From Acidimicrobiales bacterium (GTDB taxonomy: Bacteria > Actinomycetota > Acidimicrobiia > Acidimicrobiales > SZUA-35), in the NCBI GenBank assembly GCA_024638805.1, contig JAHEJO010000012.1, forward strand, positions 1 to 32,700: a DNA stretch of 32,700 bases, in the 5' to 3' direction. Position numbers and translations under genes: made by a program. Under the pieces are notes generated by a model that ran no database searches, was not told the origin of the DNA, and was given only the letters and a program-made list of their open reading frames with translations. This document shows positions 8,548-16,277 of this stretch, piece after piece (within the stretch, counting starts at the first letter, position 1; the number at the start of each line of letters is the position of its first letter).

Positions 8548-8576
8548 TTGACACCGCTGTAATTACGTTCTTGTAT
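8548..8576 (+). promoter_or_regulatory. Possible second nrdJ promoter
   Basis: Exact TTGACA (8548-8553), 17-bp spacer, weak TTGTAT (8571-8576). Confidence 0.3.
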
Positions 8577-8730
8577 CGAGGCACGGTAGTGTAGCTCGCC
8601 GAACGACACACGAACGCCCTCTCACCCGCGGCGCCGTGACCGAGACAACGCCGGCGCCACCGAAATCGAACAACCGAACACCCGTCCAAGCCACGACCAT
8701 CCCCACACACCCACAGGAGTCTTCTCACCG

Positions 8731-11523
8731 ATGTCGATCGCACCCGAACACACAGACATTGGACTTCGACGCTTCTTCACCACACCGGGCTGCGACCCCT
8801 ACGATCTGGTCGAGTGGACCCATCGCGATGCGAGGATCAGCCACTGGAAGACCGGCGAGGTCGCGTTCGAACAGGCCGGCGTCGAGGTGCCGGCGGCGTG
8901 GTCGGTGAACGCCACGAACATCCTGGCTCAGAAGTACTTGCGCGGGACGATGGGAAGCTCTGCGCGTGAGCATTCCCTCAGGCAGGTCGCCGACCGCGTC
9001 GTGGACGCGATAACTGAATGGGGTCTCGACGACGGCTATTTCGCCGACGAGGACGAGGCCGAGTCCTTCCGCTCCGAGCTGAAGTACCTGATCATCGACC
9101 AGCGGGCGGCCTTCAACTCGCCGGTGTGGTTCAACATCGGAGTCGACGGGGTGCCTCAACAGGCATCTGCCTGTTTCATCCTCTCCGTCGACGACACGAT
9201 GGATTCCATCCTGAACTGGTACGTGGACGAGGGCAAGATCTTCAAGGGAGGCTCCGGTTCTGGCGTCAATCTTTCCCGCATTCGTTCCTCGGCCGAGAAG
9301 CTCAAGGGCGGGGGCACGGCCTCGGGTCCGGTGAGTTTCATGCGTGGTGCTGATGCATCGGCCGGCACGATCAAGAGCGGTGGTAAGACACGACGGGCCG
9401 CCAAGATGGTGATGCTGGATGCCGACCATCCCGACATCGAGGGCTTCATCCGGTGCAAGGCCATAGAAGAACGCAAGGCCCATGCACTGCGGGCGGCGGG
9501 GTTCGATATGGACCTCGACGGCGCGGACAGCCACAGCATCCAGTACCAGAACGCCAACAACTCGGTCAGGGTGAGCGACGAGTTCATGCAGGCGGTCGTC
9601 GACGACGGTGACTGGAAGCTGGTCGCCCGAACCGATGGAACGGTCGTACGCACGGTCAGAGCCCGGGACCTCATGCGTCAGTTCGCTCAAGCCTCGTGGG
9701 AGTGCGCCGATCCCGGGATGCAATTCGACACGACGATCAATCGCTGGCACACGGCGGCCAACACCGGGCGGATCCGTGGCAGCAATCCCTGTTCGGAGTA
9801 CATGCACCTCGACGACAGCGCCTGCAACCTCGCGTCGCTGAATCTGCTGAAGTACCTCAACGACGACGACACCTTCGACGTCGAGGGCTTCAAAGCATCC
9901 GTCGAGCACGTCTTCACCGCCCAGGAGATCCTCGTCGGCCGCGCGGACTACCCGACGGACATAATCGGCGAGACCTCCCGCAAGTTCCGGCAATTGGGGA
10001 TCGGTTACGCCAACATCGGCGGTCTCCTGATGAACCTCGGCATGCCGTACGACTCCGATGCCGGCAGGGCATGCGCTGCCAGCCTCACGTCACTTCTGAC
10101 CGGTCACGCCTACGTCACGTCGGCCAGGATGGCCGCCAGGCTGGGACCGTTCGCCGGGTACGAAGACAACACCGAGCCCATGTTGAACGTTCTTCGAATG
10201 CACAGGGAAGCGGTTGCCGACATCGACGCAGAACTGGCGCCGCCCGATGTGCTGACGTCAGCCAGGGAAGCGTGGGACGGCGCCTGTGCGCTCGCCGCAA
10301 AGGTCGGAGTGCGCAACTCCCAGGCCAGCGTGTTGGCGCCGACCGGGACGATCGGCTTGCTGATGGACGTGGACACGACGGGGATCGAACCAGACCTGGG
10401 TCTGGTCAAAATGAAGAAGCTGGTCGGCGGCGGGACGATGATGATCGTCAACCAATCGGTCCCGCGAGCGTTGCGCCGTCTGGGATATTCGGAGCAACAG
10501 GTCAAGTTGATCACGCGCTACATCGACGAACACTCGTCGATACTCGGGGCGCCGGGTCTCGATCCCCGGCACCAACCGGTATTCGCCTGTTCGATGGGTG
10601 ACAACACCATCCACTATTCCGGTCATGTCAAGATGATGGCTGCGGTTCAGCCGATGATCTCGGGGGCGATCAGCAAGACGGTCAACATGCCGGAGCATGT
10701 GACCGTCGACGAGGTGGAGCAGCTTCACATCGACGCGTGGAAGATGGGTATCAAGGCGATCGCTGTCTACCGGGACAACTGCAAAGTTGCCCAGCCGCTC
10801 AGCACGAAGAACAACCACGCTGACGCTGAGAAAGCCGCGGTTCCCACGGTGACCGAGACCCGAGTGGTCGAGAAGGTGGTCTACAAACCGATCCGGGAGC
10901 GGCTGCCACGAAACCGTCGCAGTCGCACATTCGAATTCCGGGTGGCTGACTGCAAGGGTTTCGTGACCGTTGGCGAATACGACGATGGACGTCCTGGCGA
11001 GATCTTCGTCCGAGTTTCCAAGCAGGGCTCCACGATGGCCGGGATCATGGACGGTTTCGCCATATCGGTGAGCCACGGTCTCCAGTACGGCGTTCCCCTG
11101 CGGAACTTCGTCGACACCTTCACCGGCATGCGCTTCGAACCGGCCGGGATGACCGACGACCCCGATGTTCGCATCGCCTCGTCGATCATGGACTACCTGT
11201 TCCGCAAGCTGGCCGTCCTGTACATCCCCTACGAGGAGCGGGTCGGTCTCGGCATCTTCACGACCGGTGAACGGACACAACAAACGTTGCCCGGAGTCGA
11301 CGACGGCCCGACGTCATCCGGTGGCGATCTGCCGGTGGACCCTCCCTCGGTCGAGTCGGCCGGCGAACTCATCGACCTGCTCGAGGCCTCGGGCATTCCT
11401 CAGACCCCCGAACAGGTGAGCGACCCCAACGCTCCGATGTGTATGCAGTGCGGCGTCACCATGTATCGGTCCGGCAGTTGCCACGCCTGCCCGAGCTGCG
11501 GCAACACCAGCGGTTGCAGCTGA
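8731..11523 (+). CDS. nrdJ: Adenosylcobalamin-dependent (class II) ribonucleoside-diphosphate reductase
   Basis: 930 aa; NPCSEYMHLDDSACNLASLNL, KGGSGSGVNLSRIRSS, LAPTGTIGLLMDVDTTGIEPDLGLVKMKKLVGGG, C-terminal Cys-rich CMQCGVTMYRSGSCHACPSCGNTSGCS. Confidence 0.97.
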   Translation: MSIAPEHTDIGLRRFFTTPGCDPYDLVEWTHRDARISHWKTGEVAFEQAGVEVPAAWSVNATNILAQKYLRGTMGSSAREHSLRQVADRVVDAITEWGLDDGYFADEDEAESFRSELKYLIIDQRAAFNSPVWFNIGVDGVPQQASACFILSVDDTMDSILNWYVDEGKIFKGGSGSGVNLSRIRSSAEKLKGGGTASGPVSFMRGADASAGTIKSGGKTRRAAKMVMLDADHPDIEGFIRCKAIEERKAHALRAAGFDMDLDGADSHSIQYQNANNSVRVSDEFMQAVVDDGDWKLVARTDGTVVRTVRARDLMRQFAQASWECADPGMQFDTTINRWHTAANTGRIRGSNPCSEYMHLDDSACNLASLNLLKYLNDDDTFDVEGFKASVEHVFTAQEILVGRADYPTDIIGETSRKFRQLGIGYANIGGLLMNLGMPYDSDAGRACAASLTSLLTGHAYVTSARMAARLGPFAGYEDNTEPMLNVLRMHREAVADIDAELAPPDVLTSAREAWDGACALAAKVGVRNSQASVLAPTGTIGLLMDVDTTGIEPDLGLVKMKKLVGGGTMMIVNQSVPRALRRLGYSEQQVKLITRYIDEHSSILGAPGLDPRHQPVFACSMGDNTIHYSGHVKMMAAVQPMISGAISKTVNMPEHVTVDEVEQLHIDAWKMGIKAIAVYRDNCKVAQPLSTKNNHADAEKAAVPTVTETRVVEKVVYKPIRERLPRNRRSRTFEFRVADCKGFVTVGEYDDGRPGEIFVRVSKQGSTMAGIMDGFAISVSHGLQYGVPLRNFVDTFTGMRFEPAGMTDDPDVRIASSIMDYLFRKLAVLYIPYEERVGLGIFTTGERTQQTLPGVDDGPTSSGGDLPVDPPSVESAGELIDLLEASGIPQTPEQVSDPNAPMCMQCGVTMYRSGSCHACPSCGNTSGCS

Positions 11524-11569
11524 GAACCGTTCACGCGCTGGAGGTACCCGGAACTATGCTCGGCCTTCG

Positions 11570-12397
11570 CTAGGGCGCTTCGATCTCCGGCGGGTCAACG
11601 ATAGGTTCGGGTTCCGGTACAGCCGAGGTCGTGGTGTCGATCGTCGTGGTGGTGTCGATCGGCTCGGTCGTCGTGGTGGTGTCGATCGGCTCGGTCGTCG
11701 TGGTGGTGTCGATCGGCTCGGTCGTCGTGGTGGTGTCGATCGGCTCCAACGGCTCACTGATGGTCGTCACAGGAGCCGCAGGGCCCGCTGTCGTTGCCGA
11801 CCCCGAGGTCGATCCTTCGGTTGACGGAGGGCTACCCGACCCCGGCGTACTGCTCGCTCCACCGGTCGTCGACGGCATCGGCACGGTCGTTGTCGCTTGT
11901 GACGGGTTTGGATCCGATGAAGCTGGCTCCGACGGTACCCAGGTCGGGTCGGTGCCAGGCGATGATGGAATCTGCGGAAGGGACGCTTGGCCAGGAACGC
12001 TCGAGCGCTCGACACTCGGCGGCTGATCCGATACTGATGGCGCGGGCAGATCGGTGGTTGGTGGAGCTGTCGGTGTCGGTTGCGAGACCGCCGGCGGCTG
12101 TGTCCGGACTGGTGCGGGCTCCACGGACTCGATCGGCTCCGTGCTGGCTGGGGCCGCGTCGACCGGGACAACGGAGCTGACCACGATCGCGGTCGAACGC
12201 ACGGTCGAGGTGCCTCTCACGGCCGGTTCGCTGATGCTCGTGTCCGCAGTGCCGGGACCGACCTGCACCTGGCGAGCTTCGATCGCCTGGTAGGCGAGCG
12301 GCCCCGCGATCGCGGCGACCGAGAGGGTCGAGAGCACGACGGCGAGGGCCAACCTTGACGGGCTCATCGATTCCCTTATGCTCTCGGGATAGGACAT
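11570..12397 (-). CDS. Low-complexity Ser/Thr/Pro-rich exported or membrane-anchored protein
   Basis: N-terminal hydrophobic segment SRLALAVVLSTLSVAAIAGPLAYQAI; Pro/Thr/Ser-rich body; C-terminal EPIDTTTTT repeats. Confidence 0.7.
   Translation of the reverse strand: MSYPESIRESMSPSRLALAVVLSTLSVAAIAGPLAYQAIEARQVQVGPGTADTSISEPAVRGTSTVRSTAIVVSSVVPVDAAPASTEPIESVEPAPVRTQPPAVSQPTPTAPPTTDLPAPSVSDQPPSVERSSVPGQASLPQIPSSPGTDPTWVPSEPASSDPNPSQATTTVPMPSTTGGASSTPGSGSPPSTEGSTSGSATTAGPAAPVTTISEPLEPIDTTTTTEPIDTTTTTEPIDTTTTTEPIDTTTTIDTTTSAVPEPEPIVDPPEIEAP
11640..11747. repeat. 27-bp tandem repeat, about 4 copies, coding for (EPIDTTTTT)n
   Basis: Unit gtcgtcgtggtggtgtcgatcggctcg repeated head to tail. Confidence 0.9.
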
Positions 12398-12446
12398 AGG
12401 ATTCTCTACGGCGGCAGACGGCGGAGGGCTCTTCGGCGTGAAGAAC

Positions 12447-12596
12447 CTGACAGGGTGTTTCTAGTAAAATTCCGAACGACAGTGGCGGTTGAGGGATGAA
12501 TAACCCACCTTCATTTCCTGTTTTTTCACCAGTCGCCACCCTCGCCGGACACGCTGTGTGGGAATCGTCACTGCAAGTGGTGATTCGCCCTGTCAG
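12447..12596 (+). ncRNA. Candidate structured RNA (three-helix junction) upstream of 5-FTHF cyclo-ligase
   Basis: P1 CTGACAGGGTG/CGCCCTGTCAG (12447-12457/12586-12596), P2 GTGGCGGTTG/CAGTCGCCAC (12482-12491/12530-12539), P3 AATCGTCACT-gca-AGTGGTGATT (12563-12585); all five non-WC positions are G-U on the + strand. Confidence 0.6.
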
Positions 12597-12649
12597 CAAC
12601 ACGCGCAGACCGAGACCACGATGAGGCCGCCGCGCCCGGAAGCACCGCG

Positions 12650-13258
12650 ATGACCGCCGCGTCGAGAGCCCGGTCGGGCGGCGAATTCAACTCGACCAAG
12701 ACCGAGTGGCGCCGCCGTGCCAACGCCGATCGGCAGCGGAATCTCCCCCGCCGCAAACAACTGGACACCGGCATTCGCCTCGCCCTCTGCCAGTGGTTCC
12801 GCGCCGCGCCTCGACGCGGCCTGACCGTCGTCACGTTCAGCGCCATGGAGGGCGAACCCGATCTCGGCCCTCTCGTCGACCACGAGTCACTTGCGACACT
12901 GGGGCTGACCTTCGGTATCACCCGAACGCCCGATGAGGGATGGGATCTCACCGTGCATCCCGTCGACTCCGAGCTGGAAACCCACCGGTTCGGGTATCGA
13001 CAACCGGTCGCCTCGTCTCCGGTGATACCGGAGACGACGATCGACGTCGTACTCGTACCCGGCCTGGCCTTTGACCGGCGTGGCAATCGCCTTGGTTTCG
13101 GAGCCGGCTATTACGATCGGTTTCTGGCGAGGATCCCCGGCGCCATTCGGGTCGGGATCACCGACGGTCCGGTCGATGGCGTACTCCCCAGCGAAACCCA
13201 TGACATCCCCATGACCCACCTCACAACCCCGGGCGCGGTCATCGACGTCGTCAAGTGA
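12650..13258 (+). CDS. 5-formyltetrahydrofolate cyclo-ligase (MTHFS)
   Basis: VLVPGLAFDRRGNRLGFGAGYYDRFLAR signature; KTEWRRRANADRQ N-terminal region. Confidence 0.92.
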   Translation: MTAASRARSGGEFNSTKTEWRRRANADRQRNLPRRKQLDTGIRLALCQWFRAAPRRGLTVVTFSAMEGEPDLGPLVDHESLATLGLTFGITRTPDEGWDLTVHPVDSELETHRFGYRQPVASSPVIPETTIDVVLVPGLAFDRRGNRLGFGAGYYDRFLARIPGAIRVGITDGPVDGVLPSETHDIPMTHLTTPGAVIDVVK

Positions 13259-13418
13259 GCAGAAAGGTCACGAACGAACCGACCGTCGAGAGAACCATCG
13301 CCAGGACACCGATGATCACCACCCAGAACACCACGGGACGCCGCCGTCGGAGCGGTGCCAGCGACCCGAGAGGCGAAGGATCCGGTTCGGGCGACTTGGG
13401 TGGTGTGTACCGGCTCAC
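13251..13418 (-). CDS. Small (55 aa) single-TM protein, translationally coupled to the RDD gene
   Basis: VSRYTPPKSPEPDPSPLGSLAPLRRRRPVVFWVVIIGVLAMVLSTVGSFVTFLLT; GTG start overlaps the upstream stop (GTGA). Confidence 0.6.
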   Translation of the reverse strand: MSRYTPPKSPEPDPSPLGSLAPLRRRRPVVFWVVIIGVLAMVLSTVGSFVTFLLT

Positions 13419-14014
13419 AGCGGCCGATCGATGACGATCGTCTTGGCCAGCTTGTCCCACACGGTCTGGTGGTTGGCGTCGGCAAACATCAGAACGAGTG
13501 AGATGAACGCCAGGATCAGGATCGCCCACGATCCGAACGAGCCGAGGACGACCAGACCGAGCGGTGCAATGCGGATCGCCGCTTGACGCAGGGACGGCAG
13601 TTTGCCGTCGAGTTCGGTCACGGTCAGATCCAAGGCGAGCTTGCCCAGGGACGCCCCCCGGGTGACCACCAGTCCGACTTCCAGCGCGGCGACAGCGGCG
13701 AACCAGACCAGGTTCTGGAAGAAGCTGGCGCCTGCACCGATCTCGGCTCGCAGGCTGCCGCCCACATCGACGCCGAGGATGAGCGCCACCAAAACGGCGA
13801 TCGTGAGCCAGACCAGATAGTCGAGTAAGCGGGCACCGATCCTGCGTCCGGGACTCCCCAGCCGCAGTCCGGTGCCGATCGTCGCAGCCTTCGCCGACGG
13901 CAGGGTCGTGGGGCCGCCCTGCCACTGCGTCCCATCCCAGAACCGCACGGTGCCGGGTGGATCCCCTTTCGCCTGGTAGTAGCCCGATGGTGGCGACGAA
14001 GTCGATGTGCTCAT
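13415..14014 (-). CDS. DUF2510-type N-terminus plus RDD-family membrane protein
   Basis: PPGTVRFWDGTQW motif, then RRIGARLLDYLVWLTIAVLVALILG and RGASLGKLALDLTV; ATG 14014. Confidence 0.85.
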   Translation of the reverse strand: MSTSTSSPPSGYYQAKGDPPGTVRFWDGTQWQGGPTTLPSAKAATIGTGLRLGSPGRRIGARLLDYLVWLTIAVLVALILGVDVGGSLRAEIGAGASFFQNLVWFAAVAALEVGLVVTRGASLGKLALDLTVTELDGKLPSLRQAAIRIAPLGLVVLGSFGSWAILILAFISLVLMFADANHQTVWDKLAKTIVIDRPL

Positions 14015-14174
14015 GGTCGTGGATACCGGTGTCTCGAGGGCGTGTGTGTCATAGGTTCGAACCGAGGATGTGTACAGTGCGGTGCGCAAAAGCATGTCAC
14101 CATGTCCGATCGTAGTGTCGTCACCCGGACCGCTTTGGGATGGCCACCGGCCTTGGACGGGAAAGGAAGCGACG

Positions 14175-15191
14175 ATGGAGCGGACCATTCTTGTCACCGG
14201 CGGGGCCGGGTACATCGGCAGTCACACCGCTCTGGCCCTGATCGAAGCCGGTGATCGGGTCGTCGTGGTCGACAGCCTCGTGAACAGCTCCCGGGCATCG
14301 ATCGCTGCCGTCGAACGATTGACCGGTGCAACGATCGACTTCGTCGAGGCCGATCTCACCGATCGAGCCGCCACGTCGGCGCTGCTCGACCGGTTCCCGA
14401 TCGAAGCGGTGATTCACTTCGCCGGACTCAAAGCCGTCGGCGAATCGACGGAGAAGCCGCTGCTCTACTACCGCAACAACCTCATCTCGACGATGAACCT
14501 CCTGGATGAAATGGCGGCTCGCAAGATGTACCAACTGGTCTTCTCCTCATCGGCCACCGTGTACGGAGATCCCGAAACGCTTCCGATTCCCGAGGGCGCG
14601 CCGACCGGACCCACCAACGCCTACGGGCGTACCAAGTTGATGATCGAGGACATCTGCCGCGATGCGGCTGCAGCCGATCATCACTGGCAGATCAGCTTGT
14701 TGCGGTATTTCAATCCGGTCGGAGCCCACGCCAGCGGTGACATCGGCGAAGACCCGAATGGAATCCCGAACAACCTGGTGCCCTTCGTGATGCAGGTCGC
14801 CGTCGGCCGTTTGGACAAGCTCAACGTCTTCGGCGACGACTACGACACCCCTGACGGCACCGGCGTACGCGACTACATCCATGTGAGCGACCTCGCCGCC
14901 GGCCACATCGCTGCGCTCGATCGTCTACCCACGGGTTGCCGTGAATACAACCTCGGCACCGGGTCGGGAGCCTCGGTGCTGGAGGTGGTGCACACAGCCG
15001 AACGCGTCAGCGGTCGACCGATTCCTTACGAGGTCATGCCACGACGTCCCGGCGACATCGCCACCTCGCTGGCCGATCCGTCCCGAGCGAACGCCGAGCT
15101 GCAGTGGCGAGCCGATCGGAACCTCGAGTCGATGCTCACCGACTCCTGGCGCTGGCAGTCCCGGCACCCCGACGGTTTCCCCCGACGCTAG
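14175..15191 (+). CDS. galE: UDP-glucose 4-epimerase
   Basis: MERTILVTGGAGYIGSHTALAL, SSSATVYGDPE, YGRTK, LRYFNPVGAHASGDIGEDPNGIPNNL. Confidence 0.95.
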   Translation: MERTILVTGGAGYIGSHTALALIEAGDRVVVVDSLVNSSRASIAAVERLTGATIDFVEADLTDRAATSALLDRFPIEAVIHFAGLKAVGESTEKPLLYYRNNLISTMNLLDEMAARKMYQLVFSSSATVYGDPETLPIPEGAPTGPTNAYGRTKLMIEDICRDAAAADHHWQISLLRYFNPVGAHASGDIGEDPNGIPNNLVPFVMQVAVGRLDKLNVFGDDYDTPDGTGVRDYIHVSDLAAGHIAALDRLPTGCREYNLGTGSGASVLEVVHTAERVSGRPIPYEVMPRRPGDIATSLADPSRANAELQWRADRNLESMLTDSWRWQSRHPDGFPRR

Positions 15192-15439
15192 TCAGCTCCG
15201 GGCTCACCTTCCGATCCGAGATTCTCGAAGATCTCCTTGCAGGTCGGGCATACGGCGTAGTTCTTGGGATCGCGAGTGGGAATCCAGATTTTGCCGCACA
15301 AGGCCTTCAGCGGTGTGCCCTCGACGGTGCTGGGAAGTAACTGGTCCTTCTTCACGTAGTGGGCAAATCGATCGTGGTCACCGTCTCCGGTGCTGGGGCG
15401 CAGAATCGTCTCTGACTCGGTCGTGAACGGCATGCTCAC
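15188..15439 (-). CDS. DUF3039-family small protein
   Basis: DRFAHYVKKDQLLPSTVEGTPLKALCGKIWIPTRDPKNYAVCPTCKEIFENL. Confidence 0.85.
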   Translation of the reverse strand: MSMPFTTESETILRPSTGDGDHDRFAHYVKKDQLLPSTVEGTPLKALCGKIWIPTRDPKNYAVCPTCKEIFENLGSEGEPGAD

Positions 15440-15485
15440 AGTCTCGCCGGAGTGCCGATCAGGACCAACGTGGAGTCGGGAACGA

Positions 15486-16115
15486 CTAGGACCGAGAATC
15501 GGCGAGGGCGATCCACAAGCTCTCGATTTGCTCGGCGCTCAGGCTGCCGACCGAACGAGCCACGATCGTGTTCTGGCCGTCGAGATAGAGCGCATACGGG
15601 ATCCCGCTCACCCCGGTCGCCATGGCAGCGTCGTCGTTCACCGAATCGCGCATGACCGATCCCGGGAACTCGGCCAGCCATTCTGACGGCGGGTAGTTCG
15701 GCTGGTCATCTCTGACCGCGATAGCCACCGCGTACACGTCGATGTCCGCCGGCTGGCGGCCGTCTGCGACCAGTTCGGTTATCACCTCGACCTCGTCCCG
15801 GCAGTGTGAGCACCAGTGGGCCAGGAAATAGACCGCCTTGGGACGCCCATCGGCGGCGATCGAGACCGGCGAATCGTCGAAGTCGGTGCCCGAGAGGGAC
15901 GGTGCCGTTGTACCGATCGCCGGATCCGCGCCGGGGTCGCCAGAGATGCCCCCTCCGTCCCATTCGGCAATCGGTGGACCGCCCACCGACACCGCCGCGT
16001 TTTCGGCGGCGTTCCCGTCGACCCCGGGCTCGTCGGCGACCGAGCCCCCGCAGGCGGCGACGAGTAGGGCGACCAACGCGAGTCCGACCGTCGGCCCGGC
16101 GCGATGTGAGATCAT
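15486..16115 (-). CDS. TlpA/thioredoxin-fold lipoprotein
   Basis: Lipobox LLVAACGG; redox motif AVYFLAHWCSHCRDEVEV. Confidence 0.85.
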   Translation of the reverse strand: MISHRAGPTVGLALVALLVAACGGSVADEPGVDGNAAENAAVSVGGPPIAEWDGGGISGDPGADPAIGTTAPSLSGTDFDDSPVSIAADGRPKAVYFLAHWCSHCRDEVEVITELVADGRQPADIDVYAVAIAVRDDQPNYPPSEWLAEFPGSVMRDSVNDDAAMATGVSGIPYALYLDGQNTIVARSVGSLSAEQIESLWIALADSRS

Positions 16116-16277
16116 CGCCCCAGTATGAGTCGTCCCGCGCCCTAAACGTCATCGGCGGGCGTTTCGTTTGCCGCACCGCCCCGAGCACCTGGTGATGCAG
16201 GGCGACGCCGAGGCGGGAAGGGTCGGCGCGGACACTAGGGTCGAAGTCCCAGTCCCGCTTCGATCGGAGTCGACGAA

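Noticed and set aside
8523-8594. 23-codon uORF in the nrdJ leader (MNRPDPLGLDTAVITFLYRGTVV)
   Set aside because: No ribosome-binding site visible and it starts inside the 3' arm of the stem; likely chance.
8255-8730. Cobalamin riboswitch upstream of nrdJ
   Set aside because: Attractive for a B12 enzyme, but I could not find a B12-box-like sequence; reported only as an unclassified candidate leader.
8255-8730. NrdR-box pair upstream of nrdJ
   Set aside because: nrdR is nearby, but no convincing pair of 16-bp ACACWATATATWGTGT-like sites was visible; accaac-ga-gttggt at 8485-8498 does not fit the consensus.
8731-11523. Intein in NrdJ
   Set aside because: Ribonucleotide reductases often carry inteins, but the 930-aa product is continuous with family motifs and no intein blocks.
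11640-11747. CRISPR-like repeat array
   Set aside because: Units are contiguous with no spacers and encode an in-frame peptide repeat.
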